This document shows positions 48,111-60,800 of a DNA stretch of 64,000 nucleotides, one piece after another; position 1 is the stretch's first letter; every line of letters begins with the position of its first letter. The stretch is from Anoplopoma fimbria. Lineage: Eukaryota; Chordata; Actinopteri; Perciformes; Anoplopomatidae. The notes under the pieces are model-generated. The model saw only the letters and a list, made by a program, of their open reading frames with translations. It did no database searches and was not told where the DNA came from. Location of the stretch: contig NC_072467.1 in NCBI RefSeq assembly GCF_027596085.1, forward strand, positions 14,191,976-14,255,975, in the 5' to 3' direction. A program made the position numbers and the translations under genes.

Positions 48111-50708
48111 AATACACAGAATTTGACGGTCATTCAATTGCATGATCTGCTGTTGAACACACTGCAATATCATGTCAGTGGATAAATGAGATACAAGATG
48201 TCTAAGAAAGTGACAATTCATCTATGATGTCATTTAAATAACACCATGGACAAGTTGACAGTTTATTCCAGTGTGTTATTTGATAGATGTATGCACAAAA
48301 TAGCGTTCACATACCTATATTTGTTTTCTAAAAAAAAACCCGACTCCTAAAAACCCACTCTGTATATATTTTTTGTGAATATTGAGAGATTGAGTGTAGT
48401 TAAAAGTGTATCTTATTATTTGACTATATTTATGTCTCTGTATTTCATTAGATAAAAAATGTAGCTGTGTAAAATGGGTTTTTATTTATTTATGTATTTG
48501 GCTGATGATTGTCCTTGTTGAAAACAGAATATATAAAAATATAAAAAATACATATTAATGTATAAATGTTAAAAATATATAAATATTTAGCACCAAGACC
48601 TGACAAAATCTAGCACAAACTGGAAGATTATTTAAGAGCTTCCATGGACATGTGGATTTTCTTATTTAGTCTAGTACACGCCAGCAGGTCAGGAGCAGCA
48701 CTATGAGGTGGAGTCTGCTTTGTAGTCCACATAGTGCAGTCTGCCGGGAGCTGAACTCACAGGAGACCTGAGACGGCAGGTAAACAGCACGGCCAAGCTG
48801 CCAGTCCATCTCACAGCCCACACACACAAACACACTCCCTGTCTCACCTAGAGAGACTTTCAGACCCAAATCCACCTGAGCTGCATGTCTTTGCTCTGGA
48901 AGCCCCACAACGAGTACTCTGGGAACATATTGACTTAGTAAAGAGCAGGGTGGAGATTGGTCCAACTCAATGAGACCCAGTCCACAAAGCACGTATTACC
49001 TTAAATTCATTGGTTTGTTTGGGGCCATTATGACATTAGCAACATCTCACTTCTCATTATGTAATTTATTCTCCATTTGTACTTATTCATCTATACCCAT
49101 GATGTTTCACATAAATCTAAACTGTCCACTCTTTTTGGGCTGTTCTCACACACTGTTCGTAGCTTTACCTTTTAAAAGTAATGCACTGTAATTCATATTT
49201 GCCTTACAATGGTCAAGCTACCATGTTTACCACCCAACGACAGTGTCCTGTGTGTGACGTCTTTGTTATTGACTCTTGCACATGTTGGTCAGTTCGTAAC
49301 CGTGACCAGTTCAAACTGGACTCTGATATTAACCACATTAAAAAGATAATGTGAACAGTCAAACAAAAAAATCAGATCAGTAAATCAGAATTGAGCTCTA
49401 ACGCTTGCATTGTGAACATAGCCTGATTTGGCTAATAACCAACAAGAAATGTCAAAAGAGTGCCAATAAATGAAAGATAAATAGTCATAATTAATCATTG
49501 GTGTCTATATTAACAATCAGCCATTGATGTATTGTTTTTGATGGCATGATGGTACTTTTTTTAAATGGTCAATATATATATTATTTAAAGTTTTAGACAG
49601 AATTCTTATTGTTGATACAAATTTGATTATTTCTTACAGTCTTTGTATTTATTATCATTTATATTTCTTTTGAATTCTCTTCTAAATTGATGTTATCTCT
49701 ATTTGGTATCTATGATGATTGAAATGTCACATGAGAGTAAAAAGAAACCAATCAAATGTGAAAACATATCAAAGACAAACATTTGAAAGAGGAAAGGCAA
49801 CAGCATCAGATGATGCATTTTGTTTAAGTGTCTGCCTCATTGGTTCACCGACATAAAGCTGTAAGCCAGGGACCAACTGATTCACATTTACATTTCACTG
49901 TCTGCGCTGAATATTAATGTTTGGTTTTACTGATTTTGATGCTTCTGTTTCTCCATGTTTTCTGTTAACCTGTTCTGCAGTGCATGTGTTCTGCTCTCCT
50001 TTATGTAATCCTCATTAGCTTCTTGTTCTTCTCCTTCTTGTTGAGATATAAACACACCAGTTGAGAGCCACTGATGTGGACTCGTCAGTATTCTCTGGTG
50101 AACACATCGGCCTGCAGTTAATACGACCGACACAGTCAACCTTCACAGCTGACAGAAAACAAGGGGGTGTTTTGGGCTGTGAGGTGGTGTTGGGGGAGGA
50201 GGGGATTTGATGGAAACGGCAGGAGGACATGATGAGAGAGGAAGAAAGGAAATAAAAGACATCAACCTATAAGAGCATGGATAAAAGGATTTAAAAAATG
50301 GAATGAAAGGAGGGAAGGTGGCAGGATGACTAACTGTGACGTTGGATCTCAGCAGGAATGCAACACATGAAAAGAGGGCGCCTCTCAGGTTTATGGGCAC
50401 TGATTAAATTACAGACTTTATACCTGTGACTACAATTATATGCAAAGATCTCCCCCCAAAAATAACAAAGGCTTGGTCAGCATTCACAAGAGCAGCATTT
50501 GAGACAACCACATCAATCCAGTGATTTACTCATGGAGGTGAACTAAATCTGTACTGAGCTCTTACGTACAGTCTGATGTTGGCTACGTCGTTGAACAACT
50601 ACTATCTTGACACTGCTGACCTCTGAGAGACCACAAGAGTCCAACATTGACTTAATTTAAATACCCTTTCATACATGCACAGCAACCAGTAGGCTTCAAG
50701 CTGTCTGA

Positions 50709-51030
50709 TGGTATATGGTAAATGGTAAATGGTAAATGGACTTGTACTTGTATATTGACTTTCTAGTACTACGACCACTCAAAGCAATTTTACACTGCAT
50801 TAACCCATTAACACCCATTCATACACTGATGGCAGGGACTACCATGGAAGGTGCCAACTGCCCATTAGACTAACATTCACATCCGATCACATACCGTAGG
50901 CACAGCTTGCATAAGCAATTTTGGGGTGTGTCTTGCCAAGGACACATTGCCATGGACTGCAGTAGCCGAGGAATCAAGCCACTGATCTTCAGATTGAAGG
51001 ACGACGTGCTCTACAATTTAGCCACAGCCA
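50709..51030 (+). repeat. family-A dispersed repeat copy
   Basis: Starts with a short direct repeat GGTAAATGGTAAATGGTAAAT, then ACGACCACTCAAAGCA, CCATTCATACACTGATGGCA, GACTACCATGGAAGGTGCCA, CTTGCCAAGGACACATTGCC and ATTGAAGGACGACGTGCTCT. It is the fullest of the four copies. Open frames in it are meaningless. Confidence 0.65.
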
Positions 51031-51107
51031 GGGCAGGGGCAAAAAATATTAAAAGGTCACCGGCTACATGCAATGAGCCACCTGCAGGTAAAGAGTACCC
51101 TTTAAGG

Positions 51108-51290
51108 TAGTTCATTATCTTTTCTCCACTAGAAGGGATTCCCATCAGGCACATCCAGGATTCTCCACCGGAAAGGCATCTTAGAGAGCACATTATTATG
51201 TTTTCTCACTTGGAAGAGCATTCTAGAGGGTGATTCATTATATTTTCTCCACTGGAAGAGCGTCTTGGAGGGGACTCCCATCATGTAATG
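51108..51290. repeat. degenerate ~45-bp minisatellite (about 4 units)
   Basis: Recurring blocks TTCATTATCTTTTCTCCACT, TTATTATGTTTTCTCACTTG and TTCATTATATTTTCTCCACT, each followed by GGAAGAGC-type and TCTTAGAG/TCTAGAG/TCTTGGAG-type segments. Units vary in length and identity. Confidence 0.65.
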
Positions 51291-53018
51291 ATAACTACCT
51301 ATCGCACAGAAATGCGCAGACATATTTTGCTTAACCACCATTTGATATGACAAGAGTCTAAAGGTCCTACTTGCAGCCCACTGAGGTTATAGCACTTTTT
51401 ACAAACCAGAACAAACAAGTGTTGGACAAATGTAAAGGATGTCCTATGGGGGGTACCGGAATAGAACAGCTACACATATTTGGAAATAGGCTTTTTTTGT
51501 TATATTTTGCAAAAGCCAAAAGAATCTTTTCCCACTTGTCAACCGTTTAGCTGTGTCTATCTCAATAGATGCCTGAACAGGCAGCCCATAAAATCATTAT
51601 CCATAATATTTTGGTTCACTTCCTGCAATTGAGTTGGATTATGTTCTCAGTGCAATCAAACTGCACCAGGGTTGGAACGGAAATGGACGGAGAACATCTC
51701 TCACAAGCAGTCTTGGACCAGTTGTTTTGTTCCGGACCAGAGTACAATTACTTTGTTCACAACTGCTCACACTACCACAGTTCAATTAAAAGGAACTAAA
51801 TGTTGGCTTAGGTTAGCACTAATGAAGGTATGTTTGACATCAAATATGCTGAATTGCATATTCTTGTAATGTTTCCCTTTATATGTACATTGTTTCCAGC
51901 TCAGGTTTGCAGCAGCTCTTTCATTCACAGGGAATCTCAATGAGCAGGTCGGGGATTTTGACGCATGCTGAAGGACACTGGAAATGAACTATTGATGGAC
52001 ATGTTGGCCGCTTCAGGGGAACTGGCTCTGACCTTTTGTCAGTTACTGCACAACCTATGTTAATATTTAGGCCATGTGTCAGACAAGCTGACATGTGGGC
52101 TGAACGGTCAGCTGATAATGGATAAGAAAGGACACGGAGTGAGTGAAGGAGATACATGGGGGAATAGAGAATGGTAGGAAGATGTGAGGTAGACAATTTT
52201 CATGGGGCACAGAGGTCAGGCGTTGAATGGTGTTAGTGGAGCAATGGGCAGACCCAATGATGAACTGGGAATACTGAGTGGAAGCGTCTGTCTTTTTTAG
52301 TTTACAGTCAGAGCTGCACCTGCACCTGCATCTTTCTACTTAAACAGGATGCATGTTGGGCTTTCTCTTTGTAAAGTAACATATTTAACAGTACAACTAT
52401 ATTCTTAAGAACTAATTCAAATTGTAGTCTGCATGCAGTGCCTTAACAGTGATAGTTGTAATAATTGCAATCAAGGGTGCAAACACCAGTAAGGCCACAG
52501 AACCCAGGGTTTGCAGTTTAGTCAATAAGGGAAACATTTGATGTAACACCTCAAATCCATTTAGGCACCCTCCTTTTTCAGATTTCACATTCAGAACACC
52601 GGGGCATGCCTGGCACTCAAAATTGGATGCATTTAAAGACTTTGGCTTGTGTAAATACAGTAAAGACTGTGAACACATTCACAAGTTGAACTGTTCCCTC
52701 AACCACTCACATTTTCTGACGTTTCTACTTTTTCCTTACTAAGTTGTCATAATAATGCAATTATTGGTAATTGTTTGCAACAACAGGGTATAAATACTGT
52801 TGATACAAAAACCTCAAACCCTCAAAATGATGCAATTGCTTGCGTGTTTGAATGGAAATGACACAATCCTTTCAGAGAATGCAACGGTGCTGCAGTGATG
52901 CAGTGACCAACAAAAATGTAACTCTTCCAAGGGCATCAGTACCCAATTACTTGCAATTTTACTGGAACACAGAGACCTTAATGGCTTGTTGGAACTACCA
53001 GGGAATCCACTTGTAGAT

Positions 53019-53038
53019 AAAAAAAAAAAAAAAAAAAA
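53019..53038. repeat. A20 homopolymer
   Basis: Twenty consecutive A; no recognisable retroposed gene precedes it. Confidence 0.9.
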
Positions 53039-53650
53039 GTCCTTAGGTCATGGTGATTTATGCTATAGTTTACAACACGACCATCCCCTCCGTTTTCCTT
53101 AGTGCCCAATTGGCGGCACAGTCTTTCAATCACACTTTATTACTCACATCAATCTAATAGGCCCCCCAGTATTGATACCTGTTTCTCAATGGCTCAGAGA
53201 ACAGTCAGACAGACTTCATTACCTCAATAAATCACCTGATCAGCTGTTAGCGTCGCTCTGCCGGTTCTGAGCACTGGAGCGTCCAAGATATTTCTCTGGA
53301 AGTGTCCATAAACCAAACTAAATGTCCTCACATCAGCATGCTTACCCAAAGAAGGGACCGTTTTTGTTAATGCTATGGGGCTTGGGAGCATAAGATGCTT
53401 CATTGTGGGTATTTCGGGGGAAAATCAGGACACACATGCATTTCACTGCAAAGTTTGGCCGACAAATGTACCGTCATAGTGCAGTTGGGACAAAGTAATG
53501 GAGGATCGCAAAAAAGGCAAGAAATGGGGGGTGATGGATGATTTACAGAACAAATAATTTCTCGAGATAACTGAAGCTTGTCATTACTGCAGAATTCCTA
53601 AGAAAACAAATAATTAATAATTTGTAGTCCACAGTGTTGAACAAAGTAAT

Positions 53651-53925
53651 GGTAAATGGACTGTACTTGTATAGCAGGGAAGCTTTTCTAGTCCTACGAC
53701 CACTCACAGTGCTTTTACACTACATATCATCATTAACCCATTCACTCCCATTCATACACTGGTGACAGGGGATACCATGCAAGGTGCATGCCACCTGCCA
53801 ATCAGAGCAACTTGGGGTTAAGTGTCTTGCCCAAGGACACATCGACATGGACTGCCGGAGCCGGGGATTGATCCGCCGATCCTCTGATTGGAGGACGACC
53901 CTGCTCTCCACTGAGCCCCAGTTGT
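53651..53925 (+). repeat. family-A dispersed repeat copy, upstream of the Rex1-like LINE
   Basis: GGTAAATGGACTGTACTTGT, CTAGTCCTACGACCACTCAC, CCATTCATACACTGGTGACA, TACCATGCAAGGTGCATGCC, TTGCCCAAGGACACATCGAC, GAGCCGGGGATTGATCCGCC and GGAGGACGACCCTGCTCTCC follow the family order. It is only about 35 bp from the 5' end of the Rex1-like element. Confidence 0.65.
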
Positions 53926-53957
53926 AATAGATCTCCTTAGAAAAACAAACAAGAACT

Positions 53958-55282
53958 GACATTGGGGCTGGAAAAGGCTGGAAGCACTGTGAGAGTCATG
54001 TTCTTCGACTTCTCCAGTGCCTTCAACACCATCCAGCCTTTGCTTCTGAGGGACAAGCTGGAGCAGACCGGGGTGGACCACCACCTCACTGCATGGATAG
54101 TGGACTACCTCACCAACCGTCCACAGTATGTGAGGATAAGGGAGTGTGAGTCAGATCGGGTGTCCTGCAGCACGGGGGCCCCACAAGGAACCGTTCTGGC
54201 TCCATTCCTCTTCTCCATCTACACATCAGACTTCAAATATAACTCTGCTACCTGCCACCTGCAAAAGTTCTCTGACGACTCTGCAATCGTCGGCCTCATC
54301 TCCGCCGGCGATGAGAGGGAATACAGGGAACTGAACCAGGACTTCATAGGATGGTGCCGGCGGAACCGCCTCCAGATCAACTCTGGTAAAACCAAAGAGC
54401 TGGTGGTGGACTTCCGCCGGGATAAACACTGTCCTCCGGAACCAGTGAACATCCAGGGACAGGACATTGAGATTGTGCAATCTTATAAGTACCTGGGTGT
54501 TCACTTGAACAATAAACTGGACTGGACTAATCATTCAAATGCACTTTATAAAAAGGGTCAGAGCAGACTGTATCTGCTGAGGAGACTGAGGGAGCACTCC
54601 TGAAGACCTTTTTCAACTCTGTGGTGGCATCAGCCATCTTTTATGCAGTGGTCTGCTGGAGCAGCAGCATCTCAGCAGCAGACAAGAAGAGACTCAACAA
54701 GCTTGTCAGGAAGGCCAGCAGTGTGCTGGGGTGTCCACTGGATACGGTGGAGGTGATGGGAGACAGGAGGATGATGGCCAAGCTGTCATCCCTGATGAAC
54801 AACACCTCTCACCCCATGCAGGACACCCTGGCAGCTCTGTACAGCTCCTTCAGCCACCGGCTGCTTCACCCCGGTGTGTGAAGGAGAGGTACCGCAGGTC
54901 CTTCCTTCCTGCTGCTGTCAGGTTGCACAACCAACTCTGCTCCCAGCAGACCACATGACCACATGACAATAATAACATGCCAATAAAAACCTGTGCAATA
55001 CATTACACATTACACTGTGCAATAATAGTTAAAAAGTTAAAAATAGTTAAAATAGTTGTTGTTTTTTTCTCTGTCTGTAAATATAATATTTCAGTTATTG
55101 TTGTTTTTTCTACTGTTTTTTTATTGCTTATTTATAATACTTGTTTTATTTTATTTTTATTTTTTATTTTTAGCTTGTCTTCTTATAGTATGTCTCTTGT
55201 GTGCACTTTACTCTACGCTGTTGTAAGCCTGCAAATTTCCCCGCTGCGGGACTAATAAAGGATTATCTTATCTTATCTTATC
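53958..55282 (+). mobile_element. Rex1/Babar-type LINE, 5'-truncated and frameshifted
   Basis: Coding similarity starts near 53964 with VRVMFFDFSSAFNTIQP and continues with STGAPQGTVLAPFLFSIYTS, LQKFSDDSAIVG (catalytic FSDD), RRNRLQINSGKTKELVVDFR and SYKYLGVHLNNKLDW in one frame to a stop at 54601-54603. It shifts frame into VVASAIFYAVVCWSSS to 54881, then shifts again into VKERYRRSFLPAAVRLHNQL. The 3' UTR is T-rich and ends CCCCGCTGCGGGACTAATAA with TTATC repeats, the typical tail of this CR1-group family. The element is antisense to ntrk3. Its 5' end abuts a family-A repeat. Confidence 0.8.
53962..54958 (+). pseudogene. broken Rex1-like reverse transcriptase
   Basis: Three reading-frame segments (53962-54603, about 54606-54881 and about 54860-54958) together make one RT C-terminal half. 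The first break follows YLLRRLREHS, where some residues of the family also appear lost. The second falls within the LLHP/CVKERYRRSF region. The protein is non-functional: it lacks the endonuclease, the N-terminal RT and has two frameshifts. It is described here as broken and not reconstructed. Confidence 0.75.
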
Positions 55283-55339
55283 GCAAGGAGTTTGGTGACT
55301 TTCTGTCTGAATGACAAAGGTAAAAGGGTGTTATCACAT

Positions 55340-55660
55340 TCCCACTCCCAATTTGTTAGAAAACGTTTCTTGGTCCGTGGCCCTACGCCTCAAACTATGG
55401 CGCTCTATGTACACCTCTAGAGTCTATATTAGATGTTTCAGGGACGGGCGTGTCAGTTCCAGCTCCTTACATGCATTGTGCATTTTCAAAATAAACTTCC
55501 GACGTAGGTTTACTTAGTTTTTAAGGTTTACATATGGAAAACAAGACGACTTAGGTAGGTTTAGGAACAGATAATGTTTGGGTTAAAATAAATATGTTTG
55601 TTACATAGAATAAGTACGATTGCTACGTAACTCACATTGAAATGTGAGTTACGTAACAAC
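55340..55660 (+). repeat. family-C-related repeat with terminal hairpin
   Basis: TTTCTTGGTCCGTGGCCCTA, CGCCTCAAACTATGGCGCTC, GGGACGGGCGTGTCAGTTCC, AGCTCCTTACATGCATTGTG and GACGTAGGTTTACTTAGTTT. It ends in a 19-bp inverted repeat (55620-55638 / 55641-55659). Confidence 0.55.
55620..55659. repeat. 19-bp inverted repeat, 2-nt spacer
   Basis: TTGCTACGTAACTCACATT and its complement (one mismatch), at the end of a family-C-related copy. Confidence 0.85.
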
Positions 55661-56564
55661 GGGGCAATGTGTCCTAGGGCAAGACAATTAACCCCAAATT
55701 GATCCAGAAGGGAGATGCCATTGGTGTGTGATTGGTGTGAATGCTTAGTTAGTCCTGATGGATACGTTGGAAGTTTATTTTGAAAAGAGACTGTATGCAT
55801 GTAATCAGTGAAAACTGTGTGCTTCCTGTGAACAGGAACGTTTTTTTATAACAGACTTCCTGCCTGTAACAAACAGAAACTGAACCGCCGTCCCTGGTGT
55901 GGTAATACAAGAAATTTGTTTGGTCAACTCTAATCAGAACATGTTCTGCTATGAGGAAAGCAAAATATTGCGTCCTCCGCAAACAGGCAAGTGAGTTGTT
56001 GAGCGTGGAGAAAAGGTAAAAGGGTTTTGTGTTCTTCCACATTCATTATAGTAGTTTTGCACAATAAGTGAAACCATACGCCTCTACAATTCTTTTTACA
56101 CAAAGTACAAGTGGTAGCAGCACCAACGTCAATATAAATGACACTTTCCTTTCAGAGCTCTATGATCACCGTGGGTTCTGTCCTCCATCTCCCTCCTGTC
56201 ATCCTCTCAGACCTTCTTCTCCCAAAACCTGTAAATCATTCTGCCGACAGACACTTTGCAAATGCGTCTTCACACCCTTCCCTGCCAAACACACAGACGA
56301 ACAAACTAATAAGCCCTCCCTTTTCGCTCCCTCACATGCACCGGAATGATGTAAATCGGGCAGAGGACTGACTGCAAGCATCCATCACAGAGCAATATTC
56401 ACAATATGTGTGTATGTGTGTGTGTTTTCCACCCTGGTGTGAGGCATCTGGGCCCTTTAGCATCTATGATACAGCACAAACACAGATGTTTGTGTTAGTA
56501 TGCTCCATTGTCTACATTATCTAACGATAAGCACGGTACACATGATCTTCACAACCCAAAAACA

Positions 56565-56700
56565 TAATGACTCCAGCGACGGCTTTTGCTGGCGGGAAGC
56601 ATAAAAAAATACTTGATGATGGCAACAATCTAAAACCAAGATGGCGAAGGCCAAAAGGCACTATTGGCAAAACATTCAATACTGGGGCTAGAAATTGTGA
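56565..56700 (-). repeat. family-E fragment
   Basis: GATGATGGCAACAATCTAAA, ACCAAGATGGCGAAGGCCAA and GCAAAACATTCAATACTGGG parallel the 47555-47620 segment of the fuller copy (GGTGATGGCCACAAACC, AAGATGCCGTCGGCAAAATG, CTGAATTTGAGG). Confidence 0.4.
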
Positions 56701-56892
56701 AACATGCAGAGCTAGCAGCTGTTGAAAGATAAGGATTATGATGACCTCAAAGTTAACAACATGCAGCTTTAACTCACAGTTAGTCATTTTTGCCACAAAG
56801 GCGGACTTTGATAACATCAAGAAGTACCGTGGGATCATGGGAGTTGTTGTACATTTTTAAACAAACACAATTGCCAATGAAATCTGACTTGC

Positions 56893-57243
56893 CATAACCG
56901 CTTATCCAGTTAAGGGTCGTGGGGGTGCTGGAGCCGATCCCAGCTGTCAATGGGCGAAGGCAGGGTACACCCTGGACAGGTCGCCAGCCTATCACAGGGC
57001 TGACATATATAGACAGACAACCACTCACGCTCACATTCACACCTACGGGCAATTTAGAGTCTTCAATTAACCTAAGCTGCATGTCTTTGGACTGTGGGAG
57101 GAAGCCGGAGAACCCGGAGAGAACCCACGCTGACACAGGGAGAACATGCAAACTCCACACAGAAGGTTGTCCAGCCCGGGAATTGAACCCGGGCCCCTCT
57201 TGCTGTGAGGCGACAGTGCTAACCACTACACCACCGTGCAGCC
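56893..57243 (-). mobile_element. tRNA-headed SINE with 9-bp target duplication
   Basis: In minus orientation it begins with a tRNA-like head, GCACGGTGGTGTAGTGGTTA (A-box-like, 57219-57238 region), followed by a B-box-like GGGTTCAATTCCC at 57178-57190. The conserved body of this common fish repeat follows (GTTCTCCCTGTGTCAGCGTG, CTCCGGCTTCCTCCCACAGT). It ends near GGATAAGCGGTTATG. The 9 bp CTGACTTGC occurs at 56884-56892 and again at 57244-57252, consistent with a target-site duplication. The family name is not certain to me. Confidence 0.75.
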
Positions 57244-57819
57244 CTGACTTGCACCTATACTTTTATATTACAAGATAATAAATAAATAACATGCCTCACT
57301 CCTTCCGTTCCTACCTTTCACAATAAAAGCCTTAGACGCATATACAGCATCAGTGTTTCCCAGAGGGAACTTTAATTCACTCAGAGCATTTTGCTAGAAG
57401 GAAATTTAAAAAAGCATTAATTTTTTTTACAATTTACTAAAGTTACGGTTTATTCACATTCCAATGCAACTTTCATAGTATTGAACGGGAGCCTCCAATG
57501 CTGTATCCAGTTCTCTTAATACATCCTTGTTGGGGACCAGCTGGAATTATTTCCCATCAAAAACGTGCCCTACCTCTCAAAGTCTCAAACTTAAAATTGG
57601 CTCCCACCAAGATAGCAGTCCAAGAATACACACACGCGTACACAAGGGGGGGGGGGTGAGTGTGTAAATTGATAGCACATCATTTATCCACTGGGGGGCT
57701 CTGCACAGTGTTGCTAAATGATGGCTGATAATTACTTCACCTTTAACACCTCCCAGTGTCCCCAAAGCCCAGAGGCCTGAGATCCCAGCAGACTCTCTTA
57801 CCCTTTCTGCCTCAGTGCC

Positions 57820-57848
57820 CTCTCTCTCTCTCTCTCTCTCGCTCTCTT
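57820..57848. repeat. TC microsatellite
   Basis: CT/TC tract with one G interruption, at the left edge of the CpG-denser block. Confidence 0.9.
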
Positions 57849-58046
57849 TAATCCCCCATCACTGCATCTACCTCGCTCTGTCTATCCTCTCTCCCTTGTC
57901 CCTGTCCGCACTCGAGCTCTTTTTCGTCTCGTTCCCTCTGCTGCCCGTCTCCTCCACGTGTCGCTCTAACACTCTGATGCTAAACGATAGAGGCAGGCAG
58001 AGCGTTCTCATCTGAGAGCCCAGAGCAGCCGGATTGCCCCACCACC

Positions 58047-58073
58047 CCTCTCTCTCTCTCTCTCTCTCTCTTT
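58047..58073. repeat. TC microsatellite
   Basis: Pure TC tract inside the CpG-denser block; a TG tract follows at 58119-58142. Confidence 0.9.
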
Positions 58074-58118
58074 CATAATTGGTTTGCTGCTTGGGGCTTT
58101 GGGGGCTGGGGTTGTGGG

Positions 58119-58142
58119 GTGTGTGTGTGTGTGTGTGTGTGT
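58119..58142. repeat. TG microsatellite
   Basis: Twelve TG units after a G/T-rich run. Confidence 0.9.
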
Positions 58143-58274
58143 TTGTTGGAGGCAGGAGGAGGATGTTACAGGGGCTGACAGCAAAGCAGTGCCATGTAGA
58201 CAGATAGGAGAAAAACAACAAAACAAGAAACAATTACACCGACTGGGTGGCGGCCGGCCGACACACTCCCTCAC

Positions 58275-58303
58275 TCCAGTAACAGACACTGTCTGTTACT
58301 GGA
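58275..58303. repeat. 13-bp perfect inverted repeat, 3-nt loop
   Basis: TCCAGTAACAGAC, loop ACT, then the exact complement. Not followed by a T-run, so not terminator-like. Confidence 0.8.
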
Positions 58304-60689
58304 AACAGCACTGAGATTACAAAATGATAGCGGTTGTGTTGCTCCAGGTACCAGTCAATACGGGGTGTTTGGTAGTGATTTTTTGACTTCGCATTGCATT
58401 TTTTTGCCAGAGCACTTTGCAAAAACAAGGCACACTGACTCACCCAGAGTTGGATTTATATTGAACAAACTGGAACAATAAGAGGTGAAGTGTATGGGGG
58501 ATGAAAGCTTTCCCGTGGTTCATCCCCTCTCTCTGTCTCATGACAATGCAGGTGGTTGTGTAAACGTGTACCAATTTAACAATTCAGATTAATGTGTCGA
58601 TTTCAACAGCTCGCATTGAGCCAAAACTCAATTGTTTTGGTGTCGTGGCTGAGCAAATTTTACTTGAACCACAATGTTTCCATGACCTTAGCAAAGAACC
58701 TCTGCTACCAAAACCACACTGTTTCCATTAACCTTAGCAAACTGTAAGTAATCTTAGAATTATTTTGGAAGGTTTCTGTTCTAAAGGGTTGTTTATGACA
58801 ATTCGTTCAGAGGATGTTGCTATTCATCTATTTAAATACATTCTAAATTTACATAAGTACAAAGACAGCATTAGTCAAGGTATTTGCGACATCATTTTCA
58901 GGAAAAAAAACCTAGGGTGAGAAGTCAGAGCTGCCGGCTTGTTCCGAATTTCCAGATCTGACTGCTTACCCCTTGGCAACTGTTTGCCTCCTGAGCTGCC
59001 CGCTTAACTTTCGAACTGTGTGTCTATGAGTCGTGTTTCACTCAGTCTTTACACTCTAAAAAGACTCCTTGGAATATAATGAAAACCAAGGATATTGTTG
59101 TTCACTCCGGAGAAATAACGAGCATCAACCATCCAAAAGTTGGAGGTCTATTCAAGCTGTTTGAATTACCCAGCTCTCCCTGCGCTCTGCCAATACTGCA
59201 GCTGTTTGATCGCTCAGCAAGCATCTTCACAACCTTCACTCCTGCTGCTTTATTCAGCCATACCACCAAGAAATGTATTAATGTAAAGAAGGGAAAACAG
59301 ACTCTGGCATTACCATCATTCACCAATTCATAATTTTTGCCAGTACAGTGAGGACATTTTCGAATTTGGCATAAGATGTAAATAAAAGAAACAGGTGAAA
59401 TCTTTCAAATTGTTTTACTTAACTGACTGTAGTATTGGTGCTGTTACATCTGGCTGAATTGGAACAAATTACTATCACATCACAAATGACTAAAACTAAT
59501 ATGTAAACCCCTTGGAGATCGGAAAATCTGCATTTGGGGCCCACTGTGTGTCTTTTATGGTGTTAGAAATTGCCTTTCAGTATTGCTCCTCTCTTACTAT
59601 GTTCTTGATCATGTACATAGAATGGACTGGTTCATGGACTCGTACAAAATGAGAGGAGAAGTCATAATTCGGGTGAATGCAAGATTTTCAATGGTACGTA
59701 TCTTCATTCATGCCCTTCAAAACACCTGTAAGTGTGTTATTAGTTCATCAGTATACATTTTGAAGGGTTCATTTGAATCGACATTATGCTATGCAAAAGC
59801 AAGCCCAAGGATTATTTACTGAACACACTGTCACTATTGCCACAAGCATTCAACTCCCCCTCCTTTTTTTCTTCATTCTCGCTTCAATATTTAATCATGG
59901 TTAGTTCATACAAATACATTTGTACACAGAGAATAGAGATTTTTGTCTGGTCTCTGTACAAATATGAGGTCATCTGGTTCTCACAGAACAATTCACAGAC
60001 ACAACCAAAGTTTTCTGATTGACCATCAGGACATCAGTGACAACAGAAGTATCATGCAAATTTCTCGCTCAAATAGAAAGTTTTCAAATCCAACAGATAC
60101 ACAAATGATGTGAACTTTGCATCGACTGTGTATGAAAACCCGTTGCCCCAAAAAGTTTGCTTTGCGATGGTGTGAATACACTCATAACAGTGCTACAGAG
60201 ACAGGGGGCTGCCTGAGAGGACTCGTGATAAAACCAAGTCTTTTTACAACCAAGACATTGAGCTGTGATTGATGAAATAAAAGTATCCTTCCCATTTTAT
60301 ACATTATTTGTGGAAGAAATGAATGCCACATGGCACAGATTTTAGCTGTGTTAATTCAAATAATGTATGTGGTCATTCTAACTTCATGGTGGGAATGTTT
60401 AACACTGTGATGGATGCAAATTATATTCAGACCAGAATAGAATATTTAAGGTATTTAACACCTATAAAGCCAAAGAGCAGACACATATACCAAGGAATCA
60501 CTGTTTTGTTCCTTACAAAGTCCAACCTGAGAGCTATAGCCAATAAGTCCTCAAAGACAATTATAGATGTGGGTTAGAATGGGCCTTCTACACCTACTAG
60601 CAGGTTCCAAAGACTGTTATCATCTATTCACATGGTTGATCACTTATACAAATACAAGAAGAAACCCCCCATTGTGGCCTAATAATTAT

Positions 60690-60800
60690 GAAGGGAGCAA
60701 GTAATAAGTCAGGTTGGGGTTGATAGATGGGTCAAACAAACTTATACCAAGGAGACCACTGTTTGTGTACTGTGTGAAACCAAGTAAACCTATAATAAAG
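60690..60800 (+). repeat. family-C dispersed repeat copy
   Basis: TCAGGTTGGGGTTGATAGAT, GGGTCAAACAAACTTATACC, AAGGAGACCACTGTTTGTGT and ACTGTGTGAAACCAAGTAAA: the centre of the family is well preserved here. Confidence 0.55.

Noticed and set aside
57178..57243. tRNA-like sequence with A- and B-box
   Set aside because: It is the head of a SINE and lacks a foldable acceptor and anticodon arm, so it is not a tRNA gene.
57868..58233. 121-codon minus-strand frame rich in Arg/Glu
   Set aside because: Arg-Glu runs come from the GA microsatellite; the CpG-rich block is better viewed as possible regulatory DNA.
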